Of a stretch of 64,000 bases of DNA, positions 1-11,700 are shown piece after piece. Position 1 is the stretch's first letter; each line of letters opens with the position of its first letter. Source of the DNA: Ichthyophonus hoferi (Eukaryota > Opisthokonta > Ichthyosporea > Ichthyophonida > Ichthyophonidae); assembly GCA_002751075.1 (NCBI GenBank), contig NAOQ01000079.1, positions 87,835 to 151,834 on the forward strand, given 5' to 3'. The position numbers and the translations under genes were made by a program. The notes under the pieces were generated by a model. That model had not been told where the DNA came from. It saw only the letters and a program-made list of their open reading frames with translations, and ran no database searches.

Positions 1-900
1 AGATGATGGAAAAGTACTTTCCTTTCAACAGATGTCGCCACTATAGTCTGTTTCTTGCTTATCCAGGAAACCGGAGAATCCAAGATAAACAAGACAAAAC
101 CACTAGTAGACTTTCTCAAATCCACATTTCCAGCAAAATCTGCATCAGTGTAAACTGTAAGCTTGATGAGCTTCTGATGATAGACTATACCTTTATTTGA
201 GTTAGAGTTCAGGTATGCTATTACATGGAATACTATCTTCTAATATAAGTTGGAAGAGTTGGAGGCGAGTTGACCCAGGAATCCTACTGTTAAATCAAAA
301 TCTGGTCTGGTAAACCTTGAGACCCATAGGAGGTATCCTATGGCCATTTGGTAGTCTCTTAGGTTGCATATAGGGCTATTGGAGCTGACTTGATTCAAAG
401 CTTGTACCTATTCAGGTAGTATTGGGGGCATGACATGCTTGGCATTTGGCAAGTCATGTTTTTAGAATGGTTTCTTTTACATATCCCTTTTGAAATAAGA
501 GAATAGAGCCGTTCTTATCCTTTGATGTTTGGTATCCAAGATACTGGGAAGGGAGCCCCAGTTCTTTTTTGTCAAACCTTTGTTTTATCTTGTTAACGAG
601 TTTGCCAACAGTAGCCTTTTTATCAGCCATTATTAGCCTGTCATCAGCATAGACCCATTTAGCCAAAAAAATAATGAAGCTTACCCGGGTCAACATTAAT
701 AGGAAACAAATGGTCTCTCGTTAAAAATGCTGCTAAGCTATGTTGCAATATCAAAGCAGACTGCTTCAAGCCATATAATTAATGCTGAGGTTTACATACC
801 TCCTTTGTAAAATCACAATAAACTAATCTCTCAGGTTAATGCATATATATGTCCTCCTTGAACTTATCATTTGAATAAGCTCCAACTATATTGTGTTGAA
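1..900 (-). mobile_element. Ty1/copia retroelement fossil, RT and RNase H part
   Basis: The minus strand carries copia-type pol remains that run off the left window edge. Around 454-696 lies a reverse transcriptase block with the active-site signature VYADDRLIMA and the following LGLPSQYLGYQ motif. Around 1-210 lies the RNase H block, recognisable by RKSTSGFVLF and SWISKKQ. This order fits copia pol read towards low coordinates. The copy is broken, with many breaks, and no terminal repeat belonging to it is visible inside the window. The right edge is approximate. Confidence 0.8.
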
Positions 901-1194
901 TGATTTCAAGGATATGAGCTGCAGCTAAGGCCAGAAGGACGCGAGTTGAAGTCAAAGAGCATAATAGAGACTCATGTCAAAATAACCCATGTTGGATTCA
1001 TGATGATTGCCCATAACTACTACTTGGGTTCTGTACTTGATGTTACAACTAGAATTTCTAATTGGACGATTTGGCCAAACAATTCTCAATGCTCCTATGA
1101 TTCCATAGTGTCAAGAGTGATTGGAAGAGTTACTTATTAGGTACCCAGTCAATGCATACACTACTGCTTTTATCCCACACTGCGGGCTATGGTA

Positions 1195-1510
1195 TGAATT
1201 GGTTACAAGACTGTCAATTTCAAATAAACATTTACCTCATCCAAAGTCCTGATAGCAAACAGATGATGAAGCGATCAATCTTACATCAGTTAATTGTATG
1301 ACGCTCCCTAATGGGTAAACTGATTTGTCATTAAGTAGTATGTGAGTACATACATTAATGAGGTAGTTAGTTGAGGAGTCACTCAAATGAAAATATAATA
1401 GTAATCGAGTATTGAGATAAGATCAAACAATTTTAGTGGATCTCTATAGCCTTTTATGAATTGCATTAAGCAATTAGAATCTTTATAATTGATTTCATTG
1501 TTATTAATGA
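1195..1510 (+). mobile_element. LTR remnant, family A (copia)
   Basis: It starts close to the string ACAAGACTGTCAA, which also opens the 3' LTR of the copia copy at 20.4-24.3 kb. It ends with a segment (CTTTTATGAATTGCATTA) that has a close match near 24226. It points opposite to the neighbouring pol fossil at 1-900, so it is a separate, probably solo, remnant. Edges are approximate. The end of the element and target duplications were not found. Confidence 0.55.
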
Positions 1511-2115
1511 AAATAGCCGCAAGCATATTTTCATTCACAACATACATATATTTCAACTATTGCAGGTACCATAAATACCAACAAGGCGCCTATCTCCATT
1601 GATACCGCTAATTCTAAAAAAATAAAGGTTGGTATAAATTCAGCAGAAGATACCACAATTGCAGTTTAACATACTAAATATAATTACAAGAACCTTCCCC
1701 ATAGAGGGGAAGAAACTTTAATTATATGGGTCACTGCATCCGATCCGAGTTAATTCAAATTAGATTCTTATTTCAATACTTGGTAATAGTACCATAACTA
1801 TTATGCTTGGAATTTACAATCCACATTGGTCTAAGAATAGCTTTGGAAGGTACCCAGTTCACTAATTATCACATTGTGTTGTCCTGTAGGACCTTCATTC
1901 TCTGCTGCATAGCCTTTTCCCATTCTAATCGGAAGAGAAAATTTTAGTGCAGCTGACACAGACTTAGGAACATCCAGACCATACATATTGGGTAACAATG
2001 TGGTATGAAGTGTGGAGTTGGTAGAGAGGTTCTTGGAGTATTGCAGACCTGAACATGTTATTGATAGCATATACTTGAATTTTTAAATATTTTTCCCAAA
2101 TGTAAAAGCCTGAGA
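1511..2115. other. Unassigned AT-rich spacer
   Basis: No gene could be supported. A 79-codon open stretch on the minus strand at 1831-2070 has ordinary amino-acid composition but no motif I recognise and no splice context. It lies between two LTR remnants and may be degraded retroelement sequence. Confidence 0.4.
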
Positions 2116-2117
2116 CT

Positions 2118-2735
2118 CCCTCAGTTGAAATATTTCAGCCCCTTCAAGCGTTTGGTAGAATACTTCATGAGGTCTTGTACAAAAATACTTATTGTTTGTG
2201 TAACATTAAACCTCTAAATGTTAAATAGTGTTTAGAATGAGTTTTTAATCAGTAATTCAAAGCTAAACACAAATGAATAATAAATAAATAATTACACAAT
2301 ACAACTAACTAATTAAGTAGGGCTAAATGTGTAATACAGTTTAGTACGTAAATTTACTACGGTTTTAAATAATGTTGGTTAATGGCATTTAATAACACAT
2401 AGTGATTGATGATTCATACGTGATACACAGCATCCAAAATAATACTTTTTGTAATTATTGAGGAGCTGGTTGATTATAACTTATGCAAAGTAAGTTCCAG
2501 AATGATCATTTGAATAATAATTGGACAGTATATTGCTGAAAATATGTTAGACAACAGTTAGGTTCAGTTCCTATTCGATAATATGTTTATCTCAAATGAG
2601 TATCACATGGTCAAATAGTATTGACCTAAACCAACAACTATATAACCAGCAATCACAGACTTAGTTTGGATCCCGATTTCAGAGTGTATAATAATAAAGT
2701 TACATACATACTATTTGTCCATTGTAAAAAGTGGT
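2118..2735 (+). mobile_element. LTR remnant, family B (copia)
   Basis: It begins near GAAATATTTCAGCCCCTTCA and ends just past a shared AATAAAGT, close to the string TTTGTCCA. The same segment, with an internal deletion, forms the 5' LTR of the copia fossil starting at about 56040. Both share blocks such as GTAAATTTAC and AGCAATCACAGACTT in the same order. A third partial copy lies in LCB2 intron 9 at about 15057-15250. No pol follows it here, so it is a solo or truncated LTR. Confidence 0.65.
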
Positions 2736-3086
2736 AATGACAGTTAGTTAAGAGAGAAGATATTTCAACCCCTACTGCCTCACAATTCAAATATAAGACT
2801 GCTACAGCAACTACAACAAAATGGGATTCGTACAGTTTTTGATAGTATGTTATAAACAATTCCATATAAATATGTACGTACGGATGTATGTATATATATA
2901 TGTAGGATTATATGTGAAAGACAAACGGTTTTTACCTTACAGTATTGCTTTAATAGTACGTATAGCTTTATATAGTAGTGTTGCACCCAAATTATAGACC
3001 CAAAAAAATTACAGTGCATTTCAATTGAAATCCCCATATTACCAAAAATAACGGGAATATGTGTACGTTATACAAGCATGATCATC
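2736..3086. other. Spacer with no recognised feature
   Basis: AT-rich sequence downstream (on the minus strand) of the small CBM14-like gene. It includes a short ATATAT/ATGTATGT run near 2885-2905. A short string near 2758 resembles the first bases of LTR family B. I see no gene. Confidence 0.35.
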
Positions 3087-3344
3087 TTAGCTGTACACAA
3101 GGTAATCTGGGCAAACATATTTGGTAGCTCCTTGAGGCCCACACAAGAAGTAAGCCGTGCTATCAAAGGCATCCTCGTAAGAGTTTAACTCTTTCTCTTT
3201 CCAATTTTCAGGGCATTGGAATGAAATGGGCTGGTCAGAGTGAATGGTAGCACCGGAAGAGGAGGGGTGGATGGAGTCGATGGCAGCGCCGAAAAAGACG
3301 GTAGCAAGAGCAGATAAAGTAGCGGTAGTGAGAAGAGAAGGCAT
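3087..3344 (-). CDS. Small secreted protein with a half CBM14 module
   Basis: An 85-residue reading frame on the minus strand. I chose the ATG at 3344 because it gives a clean secretion signal: MPSLLTTATLSALATVFFGA, followed by a polar Ser-rich stretch. Residues from about 43 on read FQCPENWKEKELNSYED and then YFLCG and YVCPDY. This matches the opening of the chitin-binding modules in the protein at 28.2-29.4 kb (FKCPKNW, YFSC, HTC). It lacks the cysteine normally in the DNC position and stops before the last two cysteines of a CBM14 fold. It may be a truncated paralogue, or the frame may continue through an unseen intron: a possible donor (GTGTAC) sits just before the stop. Chitin binding is inferred by similarity only. 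It is surrounded by retroelement debris. Confidence 0.5.
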   Translation of the reverse strand: MPSLLTTATLSALATVFFGAAIDSIHPSSSGATIHSDQPISFQCPENWKEKELNSYEDAFDSTAYFLCGPQGATKYVCPDYLVYS

Positions 3345-3829
3345 TAAAAATATAGAAAACAATATTTGCGTAAACAAATATTTGAACGAGTATGTATTAG
3401 TCGGCAGACCATTTCTATAGTTTTTCTTTTCGATATTTTTGCTAGATTAGGTTAGCCATCAGCGAATAGATCATTTCAATTTTATATCTATTGATAGGTT
3501 AAGACATATTATAAACATATTATAAACCCCAATCACATACGATACTAATTCTAAATACCTGCGTCGGAATGTACTAACTTGACAGTACCAAAAAAGATAA
3601 TGTAAGCATGCATATGATTTGTTAGATTAATTTGAATGTATGCGGCGGTAAGATCTGCAGCATTAATTTAGTAAGTTATGGACTTAGATCTACCAATAAG
3701 TTAAGTGCAGATCTACAAATTGATAAATAGTCCCCCAATAGATACCTTAAGAAATACCTTTTAAAATACATAAGAACATTAACAATATACTACTTGAAAC
3801 GGTCCTTACGTTACAGTGGTAATTCCATT
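3345..3829. other. Spacer upstream of the small CBM14-like gene
   Basis: AT-rich non-coding sequence that would hold the promoter of the minus-strand gene at 3087-3344. No convincing core promoter motif was found, and no coding signal on either strand. Confidence 0.35.
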
Positions 3830-4900
3830 GTGCAGGGGGCCAATTGAACATGTCAATCCTGATGTGTTAAAATTGAACATGATTACTGAATCATAATACA
3901 AATGCATTAAATTGGTTTATGTGCAGCAGCAGTGACCTTATGTGGAAGGGGCCAAGCACACTTGATAATACTGATGTGTTGATGCCTTGACGTTTGAAAG
4001 GAAACATAGTATGATTATCAATGATAATGATCAATCTGTGGCACTTTCATCCCAGCCAATCAGAGGTTTGCAATTGCCAATGGTAAAATCCTCCATGCTA
4101 TACACAATGGCATAATTATTTTTAGCCCATGCATAGATGGTATGACGCATAATATCATTCTGCATGGTCTCCTATTTACTGGAATTTAAGACAACCTGTT
4201 CTCTATCACTCTAAGGACAGCACTGCTCAGCGACCTTTCATAATGACAAGGTTACAATTGTCAAAGGTGATATTCCACTACTGCAGGGCTTACCCTGGCA
4301 AGGAGACATCTTTCTCTAGACCTTATTGCCTCTTCACATGGTGAAGCCTCTTCACTTCAAATTCCTCTCAGCACAATGCCATCATCAAAGCTTATGATAA
4401 TATTTACCTTATGCCGCATAAATCACTGAAAACCCAACTCTCCATAATGTCACTAGTGCACAACTCCCATTTTGTGGACCCAGTAAGCCATTTTCCTATT
4501 TTTGTATCCCACATCAATACTTCACTTATCCATTACATGGCATGCCACATACTGAAGTCCAATGATTGTTAGCATTCCGGTTTTATGTATTGTGCACCCC
4601 AACATCTTCATGATAGCCGTAATCTATACAAGATTGCAATTGGGAAACATATCACCACTTGTAATATCTGTGCTGCCAACAAGAGTATTGACGGCCTTTT
4701 CCCTATATGCCATTGTTGGGTCACATACCCAATTAAAAACAATTTACAATATGGCATAGGACCCCACAAATATCCTTTTGGGGGTTTTGCTGGTTTACCC
4801 TGTTTGTCCACTATTTTATGCATTACCCTACTGTGTACTCCATGTATCATAAAGGAAATCTTCCACACTTCTTCTATGCTTACCTAGAAGCAGCTTATTG
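3830..4900 (+). mobile_element. Copia retroelement fossil, protease to integrase region
   Basis: The plus strand shows degraded pieces resembling copia protease and pre-integrase sequence around 4060-4300, with phrases such as NIILHGLLFTGI and NDKVTIVKGD. At about 4600-4760 there is a zinc-binding-like segment with CNICAANKS. Many breaks are present and no LTR is attached. Assignment to copia rests on the order and spacing of these blocks and on similarity to the copy at 20.4-24.3 kb, so it is moderate. Confidence 0.5.
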
Positions 4901-6059
4901 CTAAGCACACTCCCCTTCACATCTCAACTGTCTACACAGACCAAAACATAAAGTACACTCCTTCCTCATTTATCTCACAGCTCCAAACCCAAAGTATTAC
5001 ATACCAGATTACTCTATATTATGCAAACCCAGGAATATTAGTACTAGTTTTATTTTCAATCGTATTGTTAGAATACATTTAAAAGCAGATTGATTTTTAT
5101 GATCTATTATCCTTTATGTACGAGAGAATACTGAAGATAAGAGCTATTTCATTCCATCATCTTAACTAGGTGGAGTTCAGTTAACTTAAGATTAAGGTTT
5201 ATTATATAAAAATATACAGATGGCAGTGGAATAGTCCGTATGTCTAATGAGAAAAAAATAAGACAGCTGGAACAGTTAGTGGACATAATACTTAGAATAT
5301 GCATCCCATATTATTTGGTTAGACCCAACAACTAAAAATTGCTGAAGAGTATATTAGAGACAGGCCCCTAAGCTGAAAAATACATGATAGAACTGTGATG
5401 TTTCCTTTAGTACTAGAACAACTGTAGAGTATAGTTGCTTGCCATTGATTTTTTGCTTCAAGGATATTACCTATACAAAGAGATAACTGAAATCCTGTAA
5501 ATTGGTTAAAAATACTAGCTAAGTAGACAGGACGTTGATTTCAATAGCTGAATCAAGATCTATAGCAGACATGAAGCTCCCCAGACTATAGACTGGTATG
5601 GTATATATAATCATGTATTAATTGGCTAAAAGGTTTAACCACTTTTAAGCGGAAAATATATGTTGCAAGATCAATGTTGGTTTTTAGATCATAAATATTG
5701 TACCTATTTCTTAATAATAATAAATAAATAAGGTTGTTTGTAGAAATATCTATGCCATACTAGAGTTAAATGTTTTTTTTTTTTTTTTTTGAAAGATACT
5801 GACACTGTTAACTGGGTCCTTCAAAGAGAAAATGCTAAACTTTTTTTAAAAAAGTACATCATGAACACGAGTTTGCCAATGGAGAACGGTCTAACAAGCA
5901 GTAAAAAGCTACTATTATGTTCTATGAATATAATTAAAATTGTCTGAAATATATATAATGCTCCCGTCCCATTCACTGCAAGGTTATAATTTATTTTTTT
6001 ATTTTCATTTATTCTAAGATATATTATATTTGCTTCTAACCGATTTTGTTAATTCTATA
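4901..6059. other. Spacer with a poly-T run
   Basis: AT-rich sequence without a supported gene. It contains an 18-base T run near 5772-5789. Nothing else stood out on either strand. Confidence 0.35.
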
Positions 6060-6330
6060 ATGCAGTCAGTTCAGTCAATTCATATATAAACCATGAACTT
6101 TAGTTGATTGCATAATTTTCAATCTGATAAATTGATTTATCAATACATATTATGCAGGTAATTAAACCAATGAGGTAGTTAGCTAAAGAGCCATTTTAGT
6201 AAGAATATATTATAATTAGATTATCACGACAACAGATCGAGAAAGTATGAAAGACAAAAACGGCTAATATTAAACACAGACTCTATCCTTTTTCTATATG
6301 GTCTTTGTTGACGGTTCTTTTCAACACTTT
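6060..6330 (+). mobile_element. Degraded LTR remnant, family A
   Basis: The words AATGAGGTAGTTAG and GAGCCATTTTAGTAAG, with flanking text, parallel the LTR remnant at 1195-1510 (AATGAGGTAGTTAG and GAGTCACTCAAATG) in the same order and orientation. Only part of the LTR is recognisable and the edges are guesses. Confidence 0.4.
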
Positions 6331-7559
6331 TTATTAAAGGTACAACACACTTTGAACAAAAATCAAGCTTGTGATTAAATAATTACAAGAGTGGTGGACT
6401 GCTTTAACCTATTTTCACCACAGTTATCGATTATGTACACAGAATATAGACATTTATTAGGGACTAGCTTATAGCTATACCAATAAATACTAAATATCCT
6501 ACAATTTCTAAAAGATGATATATATTATTATAAGTAATGCTATTGTTATCAGAGTTTCAAGTAATAAAAACGATTAGCTTAACAAAACAAAAAAAGAACT
6601 TTCCATCATGATCATGTTATACCTGTACTGTTTGAGAGTTCTTTACAAGGACAGGTTGATCCGTTGTATTCCTAGATTCTGAGGAAGATTTGAGGTTACT
6701 CTACTCAGAATTATGGCAAGAGGCCTTTGATCACCATGTTTTTGATACCTGGGTTTCAGATTAAAGCATTTATCTAAAATCGTGCTTCTTGCATACAGCT
6801 AGAAACAAACTCACTAGCAATCTAGCAGCTCTAGTGACTTGTCCGTAAGCTTTGGGCTCTCCAATTGGTTGGTGCCTATTATTTGGTTTTGCTGGGTTAA
6901 CGGAGTAATCGCCATTTGATTTGATTTGATCTTAAGACTGAGTTGAAGTAGTAGATCCATAAAAGGCGCGTATACTGACTGACCTTCTGGGTAACTAGCC
7001 GTAGTAATTATACCCCTGTTTTCATTCAGAGGGAATTGATACTTTGATTTTCTTAGGCGCTAATGTGGATATTACAGAATGAGACTAATTCGTAAGGGGT
7101 GCTATATTTCAATGTAAATAATAACTATAATCACTATTGAATATTAGTAAACAGTTCTCTGACTCCAGGATGAACTGGGGATCTGGACACTGATTATCGT
7201 ATTCGAGTGCTAATGCTGAACTATATATTACAATAGCAATGCGATGATTATATACATAGATATTGTAATATTGTTTAATTAAATAATCAAACACAAAGTT
7301 TTGTGTGTTACTTGTGATTTTGGATGGGCGGGAACCTTTATTGATTGTTTCCGTTTTCATTTAGATTTTCTCGATCTTTGTTTACCGTGCATGTCAACTG
7401 TGGTTGACACCTGCATAGTTGTATAATTGTATTCATTATTGTAAATATGCCCGATTGTAAAGATTATTATTGGCTGATACAATTCACGAAAGGTCACTGA
7501 AAACCACTAGGATTGTCTGATCTTATTGTGATACTCCAATACTATTGTATTCTTATTTG
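6331..7559. other. Spacer, no supported gene
   Basis: AT-rich sequence. An 83-codon minus-strand frame at 7109-7360 begins MKTETINKGSRPSKITSN but shows no known motif and no partner exon. A small palindromic word GTCAACTGTGGTTGAC lies near 7393-7408. Nothing here is strong enough to call. Confidence 0.35.
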
Positions 7560-7700
7560 AATGGCCAGCTAATTACCTAGTTGACGTAAGTGCTCACATA
7601 CTATTGGCAAATCAATTTACCTGGTTGGGAACGTTGTGGAATTAACTAACATTAAACCAATCATTTCATCATCCGCTTGTTATCTAAGCTTCGTCTAAAC
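7560..7700 (-). mobile_element. LTR remnant, family A, reverse orientation
   Basis: It contains ACCAATCATTTCAT preceded by CAAATCAATTTACCTGGTT. Both occur in the same order in the reversed LTR at 53.8-54.3 kb (GACAAATCAATTCACCTAGTT, then CCAATCATTTCATGAC). This copy lacks the extra roughly 215 bp found between those blocks at 54 kb, so it serves as an empty site for that insertion. Confidence 0.5.
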
Positions 7701-8729
7701 TGCATATTTATTTGGAGTTAATGATATTGTAATAAATTATAAATAGTCTTTTTCCTGTTTCTAATCTGCAACATGTTGCGACCAAAAATGCTGGTCAGAA
7801 ATCTTGATCACAAGCGATGACATGAGCATAGTTTAGATCACAAATCACATGTAATCATACAAGGTCTCAACAATTATGGAGTGTCAAAGGTAATTGGAAT
7901 AAGGACTGAAATTGTACCCTAGCAAGGCATGCATCACAACCATATATATGTATGTATAGTATGGGGTCTAATTTTCTGCACAACAATAATAAGTTGGCAT
8001 CTTAATAACTTTATTAGGCAAATTGTTATCAGTAGAAAACATAACATACTTGGCTCTCTTTTATGTATGATGAACAATTAGGACATGAATCAATCAAGAA
8101 CTATTTCTAACAAGTCACACATAGAAAGCCTTGATATTCTGGATTAAACTCTTGGCTTATTAATACTTATTAATAAATAAAATGGTTCTGAACACGCGTA
8201 CGACAACTAAGAAATATCAGTAAACCAACCAATCAGCCAGTGCCTGATCAGAGCCTTCCAAATTATCACTTTAAGTAATCTAGATCAATCCAAATAATTA
8301 TGCTGCTAAAAATTTAAATCCGACAAATATTACTGCGTGAATCGAAATATATTTTAAACCTGCGTCTCAGAATCGTATTTAAAAACTTACAATCATTTTT
8401 AAAGCTATAATTAAAATTTAATATTATAGCTTTAATTGGACAATTAAATCTTGATCACGCGCGCATTTAAATACCTGTGCAATGCAATTAGTTTGCTCGT
8501 AACAAAAGCGAGCTAATCTACAATTGCAGCACAATTATTATTTGAAGGTTAAAATATTTTCTAGTTCCAGTTCCATTTATTATGCACTTTTTGGTGTATT
8601 GTCTCACTTTGTAGGCATGGTTTATAGGTGGGATTAACTTTAAAAAACCCACATTGACATTTTTTCACAATTTGATTTGGCTTTTCTCTTTATTCTTAAT
8701 TTAGTCTACTATAGCGCGTTGCCACGGTA
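7701..8729. promoter_or_regulatory. Region upstream of LCB2
   Basis: Non-coding sequence leading to the LCB2 start codon. The last 60 bases become distinctly GC-richer (ATAGCGCGTTGCCACGG just before the ATG), as does a GCGCGC word near 8458. A CCAATCA word lies near 8228. No TATA box is obvious. The assignment as promoter is positional only. Confidence 0.35.
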
Positions 8730-11700
8730 ATGTGTGCGTCCAACAGCGCGTCAAAGGGGATGGTTGAGAAAAAGAATGAAGCGCCCAACAAGGCTGTGGC
8801 CAAGGCTTCCAAGAAGGCATGTTATTTTATGGTCAGATCTTGGTTTTCTACGCTATTTCTATCATAACCATCTATAAACACTTTATACATCTTAGTTGAG
8901 TCTTACTGTGCGGTTATAGCACTGACTCCAGAGCAACTCGGTCTATATTTTATTTTCCAGAAATTTAGATATGTAATTGCTTTTGATTTATCAAGTGGAC
9001 GGGTTTTAGTCAAGATGAAAATAAGAACAAATGACTTTTTTATTATTAACAAACTACAATCTTTCTTTATTGCCTTATTTTCACACCTACATGCATATAA
9101 TGGTTTTTTTAGCGGGTCAATATGACAGTTACCCAGTATTCCTTTTGTTCTCCTTTTATTTCTATTTTAAGCTTGATTCAATGTCTGGTATTAAATTTTT
9201 ATGCATATATTCATGTCTAGTACAGTTACTCCAAGGTCCTTTCATTAATACTTAACTGATCGATAGCCCTACAATTTAATTGGTTAGTGTATGACGTGTG
9301 TATAGATAGTTGTTTGATATTCATGATATTCAACTTCTGACTGGATGTGAACATCTTCACACTGCATTCTTGAAATTCTTTATAAGACCAACCATGCAAA
9401 CTAGAAGGGCGACAAGTCATTCTCTCCATGACACCGTACTACTTGTTCTTTCCCTTTCTGTTCATTTCCTTCATTCTATTCTTATTCCATATATATATAT
9501 ATATATATATATATATCGCCTGCAGGCCTACGAAATGCAGCCGCCCATCTTTCCTAATAGAGATGAGTTTGAAGAGCCTACTATTCGTTTAATTGTTTTG
9601 ATGTATTTAAGCTATGCCGTGTTGATTGTGTTTGGCCATATCCGTGATAAGATGCGTGAATGGGGACTGGAGAAAAGCAAAGTACCGCAAGAAAAGGGAA
9701 ACAAAGTATGTAGAATAAAATTGAAAGAAAAAGCGGCTGTGTGTGTGCCTGCTTGTGTCTTTGAATTATTTGAGCTGTATATTTTTCAAGTTAATATTAT
9801 ATATATACTATATATATATCAGCATATAAATGTATGCCCACCTGCAACCTTTACTATGTTATGCGTACATTAAGAATATCTGTAATGTAGATGGCCACGA
9901 AATAAAACCCATTTTGTTATTTTAATTTTACACTAGCCTCTTGTTGCAATTTTAATTTATTTAGGAAATTCTTAGTGTTAATGCCCAAAATTGGCTTGTA
10001 AATTTTAACGTGACAAATAAATTTTTATTTTTCATTACTAATCTTATACAGACCACACGATACTAAAGGAAATCAGCCAATCAGCTACCTTATTTATACT
10101 TAAAGTATTTTCATTTCTTTTCACAATATTTGGTGCACGTGTATTCTGACTCTGGCCTTTCAGGGTTCCTTCTACCAATTATTGTTATTATGTACATAGC
10201 CTCGTCATGTTTGCATAATTGATATGATAATTATTATTAGTAGGGTGGTAACCTTTCATAAGAAACACGTCAGATGTTCTCATTCATCAGACATCTGATT
10301 TGACTTTTATGAACGATATTATCAATACATATACATGACCATCCATGCATAGTAAGATAGTGCGATATAATAGTATATAACTCCAACAATTTACACTCTT
10401 TTACAGGGTTTTGTGCCATTGTATTCCGACTTTGAATCGTTTTACACACGTAATCTCTACCGTCGTATTCGTGATTGTTGGAACCGCTCTATTACTGGTG
10501 TTCCCGGAGGATACATGGATCTAATTGATCGATCGTCCGATGATTACAATTGGACATTTAAGTAGGTGCCTGCTGTTGGTTGGCTAGTTAATTTGGTGGT
10601 GGTTTATGACTGGTGCACGACAAATTATAGTTTGCCTTTGACTGCATTTAAAACGGCTCACAAGCTTGTGATAATTGTTTTTGGACTAATCGCGATTGTG
10701 TTATGAAAATGTATAGATCTGTTTGATTGTCCACCCCCGGGCGATGCTTGCAATTGGCCATTTAAATCTATATTGCGTATCCATTTAGCCATTGGGGCTT
10801 GTGACGTTTCTTTTCTCATTGATTGGATGCAGAGTATTTCCGTAGAGGCGACATAATTCATAATACTATTTTCAATCAAATTCTATACCGAGTGCAAAAC
10901 AAAATGATGGCAAAGCTTGAAAATTCTTTAGAATAGGTGTACAATGGTACATATATGTAAATAGAATATAATCACCCATTGAGATTCTCTGGTAATAACT
11001 TGATATTTGTGCAGTCCCTTGAAGATGTAGGGGGTCATAAGGATCCAAGAATTTGGGCATCCGATTCTTATAATAGAGCTTTTAAACAGGTCATTAATTG
11101 GACAATTATGTATATTTGATTGGTTAATATAAAGATATTAAATGCCAAAAGACGCACTAAGGCATTATGAGTGGGCTACTAATTTTACTTGATTTTATTT
11201 TATTTTATTAATTAGCGTATGCCAACCCACCCCCTACCCTACACAGAGTGGAAAAAACCACCAAAAGAACACTCAATCTGGGATCGTATAATTATCTTGG
11301 ATTTGCAAACAATAAAGGGCCATGCTGTGATTATGTGCTTGACATCCTGAAAGAATACGGGGTGAGGTTCTGCATTAATATATATCTTACATTTATAAGT
11401 AGCATACCTTGCCACTTTTATATAGTATAGTATATATAAAAACGGGATGAAAGCATAAAGCACCTATCCGTCTGTGCAGGTAGGTAAATATGCGTACATG
11501 GCTATTTATACATAGGATATAATAGGTTTTAAGTAAATTTAAATAATTAATTAATCTCTGTCATTCTTAGACCTGTTCTGGCAGTACCTCGGTGGAGCTA
11601 GGGACCTTCAAGCTATTGGAGGACTGTGAGGCTTTATTGGCTAATTTTTTAGGCAAGGTATGTACTTTAACATACACGGAAATCTAGATGCATACTATTC

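Noticed and set aside
7109-7360. 83-codon minus-strand frame near an LTR remnant
   Set aside because: No homology I recognise, no splice partner and an AT-driven composition.
9310-9873. 187-codon frame taken as its own gene
   Set aside because: It contains LCB2 exon 2 (9526-9705) flanked by intron sequence with TA repeats.
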